DNA of 64,000 nt from positions 92,189 to 156,188 of the forward strand of contig NW_006499651.1 of the NCBI RefSeq assembly GCF_000471905.2. The letters run 5' to 3'. The notes below the pieces were generated by a model that saw only the letters and a list, made by a program, of their open reading frames with translations, was not told where the DNA came from and did not search any database. Both the position numbers and the translations under genes were made by a program. Positions 36,301-50,300 of this stretch are shown in pieces (position 1 is the stretch's first letter; the number at the start of each line of letters is the position of its first letter). This stretch comes from Amborella trichopoda. Taxonomy: Eukaryota > Streptophyta > Magnoliopsida > Amborellales > Amborellaceae.

Positions 36301-38249
36301 ATAAAATCCCTGAAAAGTTCAGATTTAAAAAAAAAACCTCTTGAGGGAATTCCCAATTTTGATGTACATCCCAATCTTTTCACTTAAGGAATTGTTAATA
36401 TGAATAGAAGAGTTTGGGTTAGTCTGATCCTCTCAACCTTTAACATTTGAACATTTCCTTAATTTCTGTTTCTACTACGAAAGAAAGGGGGAAAACAGAA
36501 AATGGAAACGAGACTTCCTGGGTTAAGTGCTGCACCTCAAAGTGTGCCCTGGAAGATAGACATTTGATGGGAATCTTCTAGTTGTTCAAGAAGGAATGTT
36601 TGATCCATACAAATTTCCCAGAAACTAATGATAGAGGCATACAAATCCTTTTAGAACATTTTTTTTTGCAAGAAATGAATCGTAACTATATATGCGTGCA
36701 TGCCTCTTGCAGGTGGCAAAGGAGAGTGCGGATGTCATTATATTGGATGATAATTTCTCCACTATTGTGACTGTAGCCAAATGGGGCCGTTCCGTATACA
36801 CCAACATCCAAAAGTTTGTGCAGTTTCAGTTGACAGTTAATGTGGTTGCCCTAATTGTGAACTTTTCTTCAGCCTGCCTGACAGGTATATATCATATTGC
36901 TTAAAATTGTTCTTTTCTATTCTCATACTCTTAGTCGGGGAAAGTAACAATGGTCCAATGGACCACATAAAACCATGTAGCCCATAAATGCAGAATTAAA
37001 TGATGGACCGTGCTATGGAGACAGTAGGGTCAAGCATTGCACACGATTCCTGCTTCGATTGCTTCCGTTCTGGTTTTCCACAGTCCATTCGACTATAGGA
37101 CACTTTCCCTGCAGTCAGAGAGAATACGAATAGATGATCGACTTTAATTTTGGGCCTTTCTATATTAACCTTTATTTTGCGCCTGTTCTTTTGTTTAGGT
37201 AAAGCCCCACTTACTGCTGTTCAGCTTCTTTGGGTGAACATGATTATGGATACATTAGGGGCACTTGCATTAGCCACTGAGCCCCCTCAAGATGACCTTA
37301 TGAAAAGAGCCCCAGTTGGAAGGAAAGGGAATTTTATAAGCAATGTGATGTGGAGGAACATTTTAGGCCAAGCTGTATATCAGTTCACCGTGATACGTTA
37401 TCTCCAAACAGAAGGAAAAGGGATTTTTCGACTGGCTGGGCCGGATACTGATCCCGTTTTGAATACTCTGATTTTCAACTCATTCGTCTTTTGCCAGGTA
37501 ATCAATGTTGCATAGCGTCACATCAAACTTCTTTCATTTAAGTCTTACTGGAGCAAGGCATATACAAAAGATTATGCTCAACTCTTTACCACAACACTTG
37601 GTAAGAATTAAATAGATTCTGGATCCAGTTGGCCATAGAACTTTGTCATGCCAATTGCCTTGGTTGTGGCATGTAGAAATTGGCACACGAGGTTCAATCT
37701 ATTTTGAGGGCTAAAAAACTTTGAAGGACAGAGGTTGCCTGAGAATGTCCATGGATGAATGTCTTATTTGGGTAACAAGCAATGAAGAAAAGTTTAAAAA
37801 AAAAACAAGCAATGAAGAAATATTCTTTGCAGTTAGCTGCAACCCCATTTGCAATGTAAAAACCCAAAGCTGCTTTTGATCAAGTTAGTTTTTGGATCCA
37901 TACTTTTTTGCCAAGCCTATTAGTCACAGTTTCATACTGAGTAATACTCATGTCACGATTTTGTCTTGTAATTTGCACTAAAGAAAGGTCTTTATGTCTA
38001 TCTCTGCAGGTTTTCAATGAGATAAACTCCAGAGAGATGGAGAAGATCAATGTGTTCAAAGGCATATTGGACAACTATGTATTTGTGGCGGTTCTCTCAT
38101 GCACAGTCGTGTTCCAAGTCATAATTATTGAATACCTCGGGACTTTTGCAAACACAATCCCACTTACATTGACCCAGTGGTTTGCCAGTATTCTGATTGG
38201 ATTCCTAGGGATGCCAATTGCTGCAATGATTAAGAAGATCCCTGTCTGA
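30327..38249 (+). CDS. ACA2: Autoinhibited P2B-type Ca2+-ATPase (ACA1/ACA2 clade), complete, 7 exons
   Basis: Exons: 30327-30503, 33081-33135, 33259-35213, 35554-35712, 36713-36884, 37199-37497, 38010-38249. All have GT-AG borders and joining phases, giving 1018 residues (family about 1015). The pump moves Ca2+ out of the cytosol; ACA1/ACA2 relatives sit in plastid envelope or ER membranes. The N-terminus MESYLNENF and the basic stretch [19 protein letters not shown] are the autoinhibitory calmodulin-binding region, so Ca2+/calmodulin activation is expected. Next come the first membrane pair (about 168-225), the actuator motif LTGES, the PEGLP helix, and the phosphorylation loop SDKTGT with Asp near residue 457. 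KGASE of the nucleotide domain, MVTGDN, and TGDGTND (about 698-704) follow, then six C-terminal membrane helices ending IKKIPV. The ATG at 30327 matches the family start; an in-frame ATG 51 bp upstream adds an atypical extension. One oddity is [11 protein letters not shown] where relatives have [14 protein letters not shown]2 versus ACA1 orthology is not settled. Confidence 0.95.
31300..31700. other. Intron 1 of the Ca2+-ATPase: repeat-like insert
   Basis: Intron 1 (30504-33080) is the longest of the gene. Around 31,450-31,560 it contains an unusually C/G-rich phrase with GTCAACACGTGTCAACACG and CACCGGCCATATGTGTCGGG, unlike the A/T-rich surroundings. It looks like part of an inserted repeat, but ends were not found. 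Confidence 0.35.
32604..32770. repeat. RTE-LINE 3'-end fragment in Ca2+-ATPase intron 1
   Basis: CATCCAAGCCTTATCCCAAT, TATTCGGGGTCGGTTACATG, CTATCTATGTCTTTCTAAGC and neighbouring sequence match the well-known 3' terminal sequence of plant RTE LINEs. Only the tail is present, as expected for 5'-truncated copies. Confidence 0.65.
35228..35527. repeat. Tandem repeats in Ca2+-ATPase intron 3
   Basis: TTAGTTGGTTTGAGTATAGT at 35,238 recurs in altered form near 35,334, 35,415 and 35,489 (spacings 96, 81 and 74 bp). Each is followed by TTATGAAA or TTTGAAAT and a GGGTCTG or TTCATTATTGTGAGA phrase. The array makes up most of the 340-bp intron 3. The exon 3 reading frame stays open for 50 codons into this intron, so retention would yield a protein cut off before the TGDGTND motif. 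Confidence 0.65.
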
Positions 38250-40074
38250 AGAAACAAAGCAAAATGAGGTGACAGCATCTCTGAAGATCGAAGGGGTTCA
38301 CCAAAAAAAAAAAATGGTGTGTTCCATGTAGTTTATTTTTGAGGTCCACAAGGAAAATGTGCAGAGAAAACCAGTAATTTTGGTATGTTAGGATAGGGCT
38401 TTACTAATGTGGGATGAGATATTCAAAGTTTTGTTTATTTTGCTGATCAGACCTTTTTGTATATGCATCTGATTCATTTGTTTATGCTACTGTATATGTT
38501 GAAACCGAGAGGGTTTTGGATCTTAACTTTCTTGATGTCTGCATCCTAGGATCCTCTTAAACCGAGAGGGTTTTTTATCTTAACTTTCTTGATGTCTACA
38601 TTCTCTTAATGTATGCTTACTTTTTATAGAGAACAAGAGGCATTTTAAATGAAATCATGTGCCAATTTATTGCTACATGCAAAAAGTGGCGACTAAAGGA
38701 ACCTAAGAAATTTTCAGTTTTTGTGATATTTTGAGATTCTTGGTTTGTCCAGATTTGTTACTATCAATTGGTCAGTTTCACTTCAAAGGGTTCTGTTTTT
38801 TTTTGGGGTAAGTACTTCAAAGGCTTCTTTGACTTTGTTGGCAAAGGGAAGCTTTTCGGTGGTTTGGATGCTGTGGCAGAAGTGTTTGGGGTTTCTTCTA
38901 AAAAATTGTTAAAATAATTAAAAATATATATAAAAAGAAAGAAAAAACTAGAAGAATGATAAAGAGAAATTTTCTATGGTGAAAAAAATGGTCGTTTCCC
39001 CCTTTAAAGAAACAATGACCCTCTCTATAGTATTATATTCGTTGGGGCAAAATTTTCGCTTTTATTTTTACTTGAATTTGTGCTTGATACATTAAAAATA
39101 TCAATTATGCCCTGATGAAGTTTGCCCGAAGGCCAAAGAGGCCCAAATCCCAGCAATTCAAAGGTTTTATAGTTTCGGAGAAGGGGGAAAAATGCCGAAG
39201 AAACCCAAATCGTACCAAAAATTTTATTATTCACTTCGCTTCAATTTTGGTTTAAGACTTGGCCTGTATGAACGAAGCCAAGTCAAAAACATTGGCAGCT
39301 CTTGACGAGCAACCTTTCTAAGAGACTAGTGCGCTCGCTCTATTGCAAGCCTTAATCCTTGGTTTCTCTTTAGTCACGCTCGCTAAGAAACGGCACTCAC
39401 TCTATTAATTAGCCTTAATCGTTGCTATCCGTCTTTCATCTTGCTCGAATATATCGAAAGGCATGGATGACTTCATATATTTGTAAATCGTGACGTCCAT
39501 TATGAAAAGCCTGTAAGAATCTGTATAAATTAACAATAAAAAAAAAACTGCATAGAGTAAATTTTCCACAATATCATGGGATTATCTTTTCCTTGGCAAC
39601 TATATACACAAATCATATAAAAAAAATGCTTTCTAAAGGTTAGAATCATTTTCTTCTTCTAATACTTATTGAACTTGCTAAAAACAAAAGTTTGAAAAGT
39701 TCTTGAGAAATTACCATACTAAAAAATTTAAGGAGAAAATAATGTCATTATTATGCAGAGAGGCTAGAAAATACATGTTTCTAGAGTAGTTCTGAAGCAA
39801 GGAGAATTGTTGGGTGGAAAAATTATTTTATTTACAAGTCTCACCAAACAATAAAAAAGAGAATAGTTCTGATGCAAGGATAAAAGAAAAAACATAAAAC
39901 ACCAGATTGACGAAGAATACTGGATAACATGTAAAGAAATGCCAAGAAGTGGCTGCAACTTCCCGCCAAATACTTTAATTACACAAGTTCACATACACAA
40001 ATGTCACTAGAAGCATCCCATGCATGAAATTCGCATCATACATTATGGAACCATGTCATGGAGGAAAGACCACA
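38250..40074. other. Convergent intergenic spacer: 3' flank of Ca2+-ATPase and CAP-G2
   Basis: The spacer separates two tail-to-tail genes. A 57-bp tandem duplication lies at 38,502-38,610 (AAACCGAGAGGGTTTT then TCTTAACTTTCTTGATGTCT, twice), probably within the ATPase 3' UTR. Weak dispersed duplication of CTCGCTCTATT-like words occurs at 39.3-39.45 kb. No gene is seen. Confidence 0.5.
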
Positions 40075-41316
40075 TTATGCATGAAGCATACATACAGATT
40101 CAAGCATGGCATTTGCAGTTTGCAACTTCTTCTTGCCTTCTTGGCCAACCCCTGAATCTTGTAAAGCTTCATCTATTATGGATAAAATCTCTTTCATGCA
40201 CCCAACCATCATGCCATGGTCCTCCACACAACAACCATCTCCACAGCCCATCACCTTCACATACACAAACCTCACAAGCCCAAGCACCAAACCACAATCC
40301 TTTCTTGCCAACCCACACTCCAACCATGACATGAAGAAGGCACCAATAGCCCACCTGATTTTAGGATCCCCTTTCCTCAACAATTCAACAACCATTCCAA
40401 CAAGCTTCTTAAACAAAGAATGGCCTCCACTTGAGAAACTGCTACTTTCACTCTCTTCCTTGACTTCCTGATTATTTAAAAGATCAATTTCAGCAAGTTC
40501 AAGACTAGCGAGAGTTTGGATCCACATAGGACATTCCCTACCCTTATCTGCCTCTTCATGAACCAATTTGTCTGGCTCCTCATCCTTGATCCATCTTGAA
40601 CCCAATGCAAGAATCAGGTCAGGCAACCATGGCTTGGCCGTTGGTGCAAACCAAGATGTGTGCCTGGATCCAAGGCTTGGCTCCAAGAAAGAGAAAAGGT
40701 CTAGTAGGTCGCTCGCTAAGTAAGAAGCAGCTACCAACAAGTGAGAAAGGTGGGGATCTGTGAGAAACCAATTGAGAAGCTTGGCAACATAGCTGAATGA
40801 GCTTTTGAGATAAAGAGAAGTGAGCTTAGAATCTCCCAACTTCATTCGTGAATTGGAGTGATGTTGGTTGGGAGTATGAAGAATTGAGTTGACGTATTTG
40901 ATATATGCTGATGCAAAGAGCAAGCACCTTTTTTGAGAATGGGAAATAAGCCTTAGGGCCGCAGCATCCAAGATGGACTTGAGGATGGTAGTTACCATTT
41001 TCAGTAAATTGGGTCTTCCCATAGAATCACTGGCAGTGGGTGTGACATCAAGTTCTACCAATAGTGACATAAATTACAAGGTTGTAAGTTTGGTGTAAAG
41101 CGCATTATATGAAACAAAACATGAACATGATTTCCACTAATAATCATCAATTTCACTCTCTCTCTCTCTNNNNNNNNNNNNNNNNNNNNACGTTAAGGTT
41201 AAGGTTAAGGTTTAAGGTTAGGTTAAGGTAACGTACGTAACTAACTTAATAACGTAAACTAAACTAACTAACTACTAACTACTACTACTACTACTACTAA
41301 CTAACTACTACTACTA

Positions 41317-41373
<57 letters not shown>

Positions 41374-44300
41374 CAAAAACCAGCATTAGAAACTCATACT
41401 TGGTCCCCAACTCACTCATTGCAAAAACCGAGTCAGTGTGCCCAAAGTCTTCAAATTAGGATAAAAACTCAATAACATTTTTAGAAAATAATTATTCATG
41501 ACAACAGCAGGATTCAAACTTGAGACCAAGTTTAAATAAGTGATTTGAATTCCAGTATATTCAATTTAAAAAACTGAAAGCTTCACCAACCCTGAGGATT
41601 TCATAATAAAACTCATGTACCCTCTGAATTGAGTAGCAGAAAGCCAAAACCTTGTTCTTGAACCATGAACTATGGTACGAGTTTGCTCATATCCCACAGG
41701 AATGCAAGACTAACCCAATAAAGCTGAAGCCCATGTCCTTCTCACAGTTCCACACTGTTTTGATCCAAAATTTGAAAGCAGTACTTACTAAAAAGGGTTC
41801 ACCGGAAAATCACTGGATGGGCTAGTAGTTATACAGATTATCTATGGAGATTGAGTAATGTTTTTTACCAGCATTAAAACAATTGCATCTTCAGCTCGAA
41901 ATGGCCAATTCGAACTGGGACCAATAGCCACCCAGTCTGAGTCCCTCCTTGAATTGGCACTCCGACCCAGGGAACCTAGAAGTGTATAAGCACCATTAAA
42001 AATAGATACATTTGTTTAGAAACAATGTTTTTAGGAACATTTTAAATTCCTAAACCATGTTCAAACATTTTGTACTCTTTAAATTTTGTTGACTTTTTTT
42101 TCTTTTTAGTTTGGCTGAGTCGACCGAACCAATGCAGCTGGTTCAACTTGGACCAGAGGGTGACTGGTTCGCCCCACAGGGGTCTGAGTTTTCAAACACT
42201 ATTTTTGACAATGGACATATTTGTTTAGCAGGAACAGATTTTTTGTGAAAGTGCTTTCCTGTGGGACTATCACTTTCCCGCGTTTATTTTCTTGGAAAGC
42301 AGGAATCCCTGTGGCAGCTGGGAAAGTGCTTTGCCAGCCTTTCTCAACACTCATATATTTTTGTGAGAAAGCAGCACTCCAATTATTTAGATGTGAAAGC
42401 ACTTCCGCAAGCTGATGGGGAAGTTTTCTTAGCTTAGTGCACTTGGTAAAGCACTTTCTTTTAGATAAATGTGCCCAGAGTATTCACCATTATCAACAAC
42501 CTCCTAGCCACCTCCTAGCATTCCTAGCAAGAGACTCATGAGGCCGCTCATTCCTTGGCTAAGGATGGTGTTCGTAAATCTTTGCTTCTTTTTTCCAAAT
42601 CAATGTTTCAAAGAGTGCTAGGCGGCACCTAGGCAGTTGGGGGGGTCCAGGCCGCCTAGTGCCTAGGCAGGGGCTCAAAACCTGAGCGGCCTAGTAGAAT
42701 TTTTTTTTTTTTGGGTTTTCTCTCTCTAAAATAGCCTCAAATGGGTTTTAGGTTTCAAATGAACGTAAAACCCACAATTTTGCCCCTTTAGTATTAAAAA
42801 AATGACCCAAAAATACCCTCAAGGAGTGGCATTTCCGCCGCTGGGCGGGGCGCCTAGGCGGGTTCATGCGGGCACCAGGGATATCCACCTAGTTTGGCTA
42901 CCTAGGCCTGGGCGCATCCGCCTAAGCGGCCGCCTAGGTGCTGGGCTGTCCGCTTTTTAAAACTATGTTCCAGATACATTTGATAAAGGCCATTTTTGTC
43001 CAGGGCTCACTTTTGCATGCATCATATACGTACATCAGTTTCAATTTCAATGTATTCTAATTTATCATAAAACAAAAGAATACAAAAGCACCAGCATTTT
43101 CCAGTGGTGCTTCCATCGAGAAAATTGGCCACAAGGTAACTGCAATACTACCTAAGCTTCCCATAGAATTGTCAAATCTCATAGCATCACAAGGCAGTCT
43201 GACCACTAATTAATTTAAACCAATTCGACTTCCAGAAAATATAAAATAATCAACAAAAAGCCTTTTTAGTTACAGCAATATTTATACCTCAACGACTATC
43301 ATGCAATTACTATAAAAGCCATACAATCACTTTTAAAAAATGATCAAGATAATTTGACAGCAATAGTCAAGAATTTTGTGATTTGCCCACTTCCTAATAT
43401 CAGGATGACTCAAGCATATCATAAAATCAATATTTTTCTTGAAACTCGAATGTAAAAGATACTTTCAACCTCAGTGCATGGATATTTTTCTTATAAAGCA
43501 TCTTACCAGATTCTTGTAGGACATCTACTAAAGGTTCTCTGCGCTTGGATCTACGACACCTTGCCTGCCCTTTCTTATTTTTGAATGGTGAACATTTGAT
43601 GTCTTGATTTTGACTTGAATCAAAAAGCTTTTCTGTACAAGCAAGAATGTAATCGAGCTGATAGTCAATCCCTGATTGCTGGAAGACAAATATATTGTGT
43701 TTTAGTAGTAGCTGGAATAAAAAACTTAAAGATGGGGTGGTAATATAAGCATGAAATTAAGAATGTTGACATATCAGAAACAATCTTGCACTCTATTAAG
43801 TATTAAGAGAACAAAAACTCCATGTGATGCTCTATCCTTGGCTCTCTTGCAAAAAAAAATCCTGACAGTTGTTTCTAGGACAATTATTTGAAAAATCCAA
43901 TGGACAACACCAAGAACTGCATGTGCCTGAAGTTAAACTAGGAGGCAAAAACAGGACTTCCCTAGATCATTGAGACACCATAAAATCACAACCCAGAGAG
44001 TTCTACAGTGTTCTTAATAGATTTAACCGCTACAGTTGATTCTGAAGGCCAAGTCTATTTTTACATCAAATCAAAAGTTTTTCTATTAGCTTAGTAAGGA
44101 CCAAAATTGTTACACAAACTAGCCAAGTACCATAACTGATCATGAGGGAACCAGAACAGTCATCCAATTCCGATGAAATCACTTTGAGTTTACTCGTAGA
44201 TCAGTGTGCCACACAAAACATCTCATAATGAGCTACACACATATAAAGCTACGCTATCCATGACTTGCACATGATCCCCACAGGCCCTAATAACGTAGTT

Positions 44301-47300
44301 TAAGTCCCAGGAATTATGAAGACTATATGGTAGCTAAACTTGGATTGGAAATAGAAGTGTCTGAACACCCTTTGTATACTTAGAGAAGGTTGTGTTACTA
44401 AAATACAATTCTTGGATGTGAACCTTACGAATAAAAATACTAAACATAAGAGTTGAGAGATTTTGACTTTGACTCCTCAACAACCACTTCCTGAATGGAA
44501 CATAAAAGAATCCTCGTTGATTGTTGACAAAGAGTGGCAGCTCAACTCACCTAGACATCAACTTGAGCTAATCAAGAGAATGGTTTGCTTTCCAAATCAC
44601 ATATAGTTTCAATCAGTTGTATCTTTACTATGCTTATTTTTCATATTTTTAGAAGTACTGTAAACAGAAAAAAATCCAAAACAAGAATATAACCCAGGAA
44701 TATAGATAATTTAGAAAAACAAAAAAAAGTTAAAAAGACTCCACAAGAACTTAAAATGGCCGGAGATTACATAAAACCAAAATCAATTTCCATTTACAAA
44801 ACCAATGGAAAGAAAGGCATGGATTCAACTAAGTTATGTTGATTTGGGAAAGTTAAGAAAATTATTAGTACAAAATGACTTGGCAAATATGTGAGGTAAG
44901 TCCACTCAAGCAAGTCTCCAGACAACTTAAGTATAAATTTCCAACCCAAACCCAGACCCAAGCTCAATCAATCACAAAGTCAGGGTCTACAAGGTGATCA
45001 ATGAGTAGGTGACCAAGCAGATATTCACAATATTATTAAAAACATTATTATATAAAAACCATTCGTTTCAGATAAAACATGAACAAACCTCCCACAGATT
45101 ATGCCCAAACCAGTGGTTTAAAAAACTGATCGGTGCCCCGGATCAAGCACCCCAAAAACCCATTTGGATCGGTGAATCGGCGATACGGATCGGGGAATCG
45201 GCCGAATCAATCGGATTAAGCCTTAAATAAATTCCAAAAAATTATTAAAATTCATTATAAATGTTGTTTTTTAGGAATCCAATAAGAAAGGGAGGTACTA
45301 CATTATTAACTTTCATTTTTTCATCAATATGCGAATATTGAGATGTGCTTTCCCTGTATGAACTTATGTTAACCATTAAATTTACATCACACAAAAGAAA
45401 AATCATAGAATTGTCATGGATGAAGTATATGATCATACATGGACTACAATAAAGAATGGATTCAATCGATGAAAAAATGGCCACAAAAATCTCGAATTGG
45501 AGTAACACCCTAATCCATTAAAAAAAAAAACCTAAATTATTACAACCTAACTAACTATAATCCAAAATTATTACAACTTAACTAACTATAATATTATATA
45601 CTGAAACTGAAATTGTTGGTTTATATTTTATAATTATTTTATTATACAAATAATAACAAATCCAAAATAGCTTATAATATCATCTAATTTAAAATAAATT
45701 ATTGACAACTGTCAAAAAAAATAGTACATTACACAATTTATAATACAAATAAATTAATAAATAAAATAAAATATTTGGTTATCAATGTAGAAATTATTAG
45801 AATGCATACCAATTTTTGAAATAACACTTTAATTTTTCAAAAATCTAATTTTTTAGGTTTCTAGAATAAATTTAGTGGAAGAGATTGTTAGTAGAGAGAG
45901 AGAGATTTCAAATGGCCTCATTGTATGAACCCTATCTTTAAAATTAATATTCCTAAATTATGTTAAAGACCACCACATTATAAAATAAAAAATATAATTA
46001 AACCATTTATTCCTAGGTAAAAAAAAATCTAATAATAGCATTCGTAGATGAGAGAGAGAAAAAGAGCTAATATGCTCCAAGCCTATATTGTATTACCTTT
46101 ACATATCTAATTTAAGCTTATAATAATCGCAGCTTAAATGCATGTTTGAAAAACATGATACTTGTTGTATTACCTTTTTTTTATTTTTTGACAAGAAATA
46201 CTTGTTGTATTACTTCTTTTTTTTTTTGACAAGAAAAACATGATACTTGTTGTATTACCTTTTTTTTTTTTTTAATAAGAAATACTTGTATTATTTTTTA
46301 TTTTTTTTTATGAGAACAGTAGGAAAACAACAAGAAATACTTTTTACTTTTTTCTTGACAAAAAATACTTGTTGTATTACCTTTTATTACTTTTTTACCA
46401 GAAAAATATGATACTTGTTGTATTACCTTTTATTTTATTTTTGATAAAAAATACTTATTGTATTACTTTTTTTTTTTTTTTACAAAATAATAAAATAACA
46501 AGAAATACTTGTTGTTTTAAGAAAATGGTGCCGCCCAGGAGGTTCGAACTAAGGACCTTCGATGGGTAAGAAGAACGTGACAACCAAATATACCAATGCA
46601 CCACTTGTTGTACTATTTACTTGAATAAAAGGTTATATTAGAAAGCAAAAGTATATTAAGGAATTGTCCCACATCGAAGAGATGTGGGAAGAAGAAGCCC
46701 TATTAAACAAGAAAACCAACTCCTACTACCACAAAATATTGATGCATGGTCACACATACATGGGTTTATCGATCCTGATGTCATCAGGGGGATGCATGAC
46801 GTCGTTTTAACGTGTAAGGGAAGATTGTAATGTCATACGCTGATCTATGACGTCCTACACGATTTACTGTACAGAATCACTGGTTCTTCTCTAGAACCAA
46901 GAGATTCAACGTTTTACACAAGAAATCGACATGGGGTGACCAATTCCCATGTCGACTCGCGCAAGTCCGTTGCGACTCGCCGTTTTTTAAAATACTGGCC
47001 CCAACTAACTCAATAATGAAATGGGTGTGATCCACCTGAAAGAGACCTAGGTCAAAATGTTTGCCAACTATGCTTGAAGTCATGGAAAGTGTTAGATTCA
47101 CAAATGGGTGCAATCAGTAGATCAAACAGCAGCATTTTTATGACATTCATGGAAGAACATTTCTTTGATATACTACCAAGCAATATAGCAAACAATATTA
47201 AGGGAGCAGGAGTTTATTAAACCAAAATATGACTCCCTTAACGTTATGATTCGTGAAGTCGAATGTACATTAAAATGGTAAAGCTTTCACTAGAAGCATG

Positions 47301-50300
47301 GCCTTTTTAATATAAAGTATCCCATACATAAATAACTAAGAAAAGAACCCCACAGAAGGTTAATTGCACCTCCCATCAGTATGCATTATGAAATATGTTC
47401 CACAAAGCATGACAATGTTACCAAAACCCTGTTTTCATAAAGTTCATGTATTCATTCCTTTCAATTTGAGGTGTACGTTAGATTATAAATGGTTTAGTAA
47501 TCTTAGAATTTCGAGAGTTCTATGCAAACACCAAGCCTTTCTTAATCTGAAACATCCCAACAACTACATATATGTCTAAAAGATGAACCCCACAAATGGT
47601 GAATTGCACCTTGCATCTATACGCACTGTAAGGCATGTTGGGGAAAGCAGTGTTTTAATATGCGGGATGCGGCCCGATGTGTTGGGAGGGCCAATGCGGC
47701 GATGCAGTCCAGATGAGGGTGCATCATCGCGATGCGGTCAATAAATATAAAAAAATTCTAAAACAACTAAAAAAATAGGTTAATGCAGAGAAAAATTATG
47801 GAGGTCATTTATGTGATAGTAGGTAGTTATCGCCTGTCGAAGATTTTGTATCCACAATCCTCTGATAGATACTAGAAACTAGTTTTATAAAACATTCAAC
47901 AAACATAATCACAAATTTACTACCACAAACTTTAAAGTAGCAAAATATAAGCTATCTATGAAGATTAAAGAGTTCAAAAATCAAGCTCAAGAAATCATCA
48001 TTTCTCAACTCTTAGGATTTGAGAATCTAAAAATCTAAATTTCAAATCATAATAAGAGAAGTTATCTTGAGAGCCTCCATGTGCATCATCATCAACATTA
48101 TCATCCTCGACAGCCTTCACTTATTATTTTTCTTCCTGAATCTCCTCTGAGTCAACCTCCTCCTCCTCCTTGATCTTTAGAGCCGATGTACGACTCAACC
48201 CAACTTTACTCCTTTGTGCCCTAGTGTTAAGTCATTCATCTTCATTAGCCCCTGTGGCTAGCTCAACATTAAGCCAAGTAAGATCCCCACCCTCAAACAT
48301 ATGCTCTAGTCGTGGATCCATGGTCCACTCACTTGTGCAATCACCATCAGGTTCATACAATTGAATAGGGTTGAGATCCATGTGCTTTCGATACCTCTCC
48401 CTAAGCCACTCATTATACAGCACATAAACCAAATCATTCAACTTCTTCTGCTCCAACCTATTTTTTTATTTAGTATGGAGTTGTGGTAGAAAACAAGGAA
48501 ATAAGCAAAAGTAATAGATTTTATTTTTTTGTTTCTACTTTTACATTTCTTAGACAAGTTAGATTTGAAATCCAAGAATAAGTCTTAAGGACTTACATGC
48601 TCAAATGCACTTCAATTGCGTTTGCAACCAGATGAGCTACATGTGAGACTCAACACTGGAATAGTAAAACGTCGTAGATTTGGTGCCTCACTTCCATATA
48701 ATGCCCACCATGCAGCTGTATAACATTTTATAATTTAAATTTTGATAAATATTTAATTATTTATATAAATGAAACTATACATTATACAACTAAAAAATTG
48801 TAAAGCAAACAAAAAAAAATTTAGGAAGGGTACTTTTGGTCTTTACCTAGATCTGTAGTGTCCCTATTCCGAGTAGCAATCTCTCTCCCAAAGTTTCCCA
48901 ATGCTAACTTGAATTTAATCAATTCCTTGCTCTAGATCTCATCTTAAATATCTTTGTCTGGGACCAATCTCTCAAATACATCTAAAAACCCACCATGTAT
49001 TACACGGTCAAACACAATGGATGGGTGCTTGTAGTGAAGAGATGGATTTAAAAAGTAACCGGCTGAGTGGAGATGCCTATGAAGCTGGTTATCCCATCTC
49101 CTATCAATAATGCCAAGTATAGCCTTGCATTTATTTTCGTCATCTTTTTTTTTTTTAGAATGTTAACTTGTATTTATTTTCATCATCCTTTAAAGCCTTT
49201 TTTATCACTCCTCTTCACTTCACCATCAACCATTCGAAGCACTCTCACTAAAGGGCCAACCACCTCCAATGCATAATGTATTTTATTTCAAAATATGTAT
49301 TGAGAATAAGTTGTTCAGATCTGTCATCCTGATGCTTTGACCACTTACTTTGATTCCATTGCTCTAAAGCAAACATGGTCCTCAAGGAATTTTTTTTGCT
49401 TGCATAGGCTTTAAAGAGTGAGAAATGATGTGGCAAATCTAGGACACCCAGTAACACTAATTCCCTTTTCTTTGTAAGACTCCTCATCGTGCTAAGGACT
49501 ATGGTGTGATTATAAATAAATCCAACAACAAACATAGCTTTTGAAATCACCCCACTAAATATAGATGTTATACCCATTTCCTTAAGCATGATATTAACAC
49601 AATGAGCTGTCACAAGGAGTCCACAATATATGCGTCCTCTTCAAAGCCAAGAATTGCCCAATTGCAGTGTAATTGGTACCATTGTCAATGACAATTTGTG
49701 CATGTTTCTCTCCAACAAACTCTACAATCTCATCCATCAAGCCACATAAGCATGTAGCATCATGTGACTTGTCTGATGCATCAACAAACTTAAAAAAAAA
49801 AAAGTACTTGTTGGACAGCTAATCAAAAATATTAATGAATGACTGCAACTTCCCATCGAACCACCCATCACACATAATAGTTGCCCCATACTTCTCCCAC
49901 CCTTCTCTTTTAGAAATCAAAATTTTGTTAACATCGAATATAACATCCTTCAAGAAGGGCTCCCTAATCTCATGTAGTGTAGGAGGATTAAGTAGTGGGC
50001 CAAATTGCCCAATTGCCTAGACCATACATGCAAAAATATAAAGGATTTATAGTCTTCAAAAGAATGTCGTCCATGTAAAACCACTTAGCAAGGTACTTAC
50101 ATATATTCTTCCTCTCTTCTTTCTTGTATCCATTTTCAATTGTGGTTTGTTTTTTTTTTCCTCCGCTCCTAGACCACAATTTCAGGGTCAAGAGTGAAAA
50201 AACTGTCCATTACCCCTTAAAGAGGTGTTTTTTTCTCAACACTACCACCAATATTTATAACCCTCTCTCTTGACATTGGAGTGCCCCTTGCCTCGTTTCA

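Larger units (their letters stand above)
45111..46997. mobile_element. Non-autonomous hAT element, 1.9 kb, in CAP-G2 intron 3
   Basis: GCCCAAAC at 45,103-45,110 and GCCCCAAC at 46,998-47,005 are a target duplication (7 of 8). The ends CAGTGGTTTAAAAAAC and CAGTATTTTAAAAAAC (right end read inward) are clear hAT inverted repeats, and GGATCGG or GACTCGC words lie just inside. The interior is very A/T-rich without transposase. It has collected a tRNA-derived fragment (46,520-46,605) and a tandem T-rich array of GATACTTGTTGTATTACC units (46,150-46,520). Confidence 0.8.

Noticed and set aside
41190-41235. Telomere-like TTAAGG repeats
   Set aside because: The plant telomere unit is TTTAGGG. The run is short, irregular, next to an assembly gap and between CT runs, so it is more likely an artefact or a chance microsatellite.
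46520-46605. A functional tRNA gene on the minus strand
   Set aside because: A and B boxes are present, but the acceptor stem does not pair and the anticodon arm is not convincing; it fits a SINE head better.
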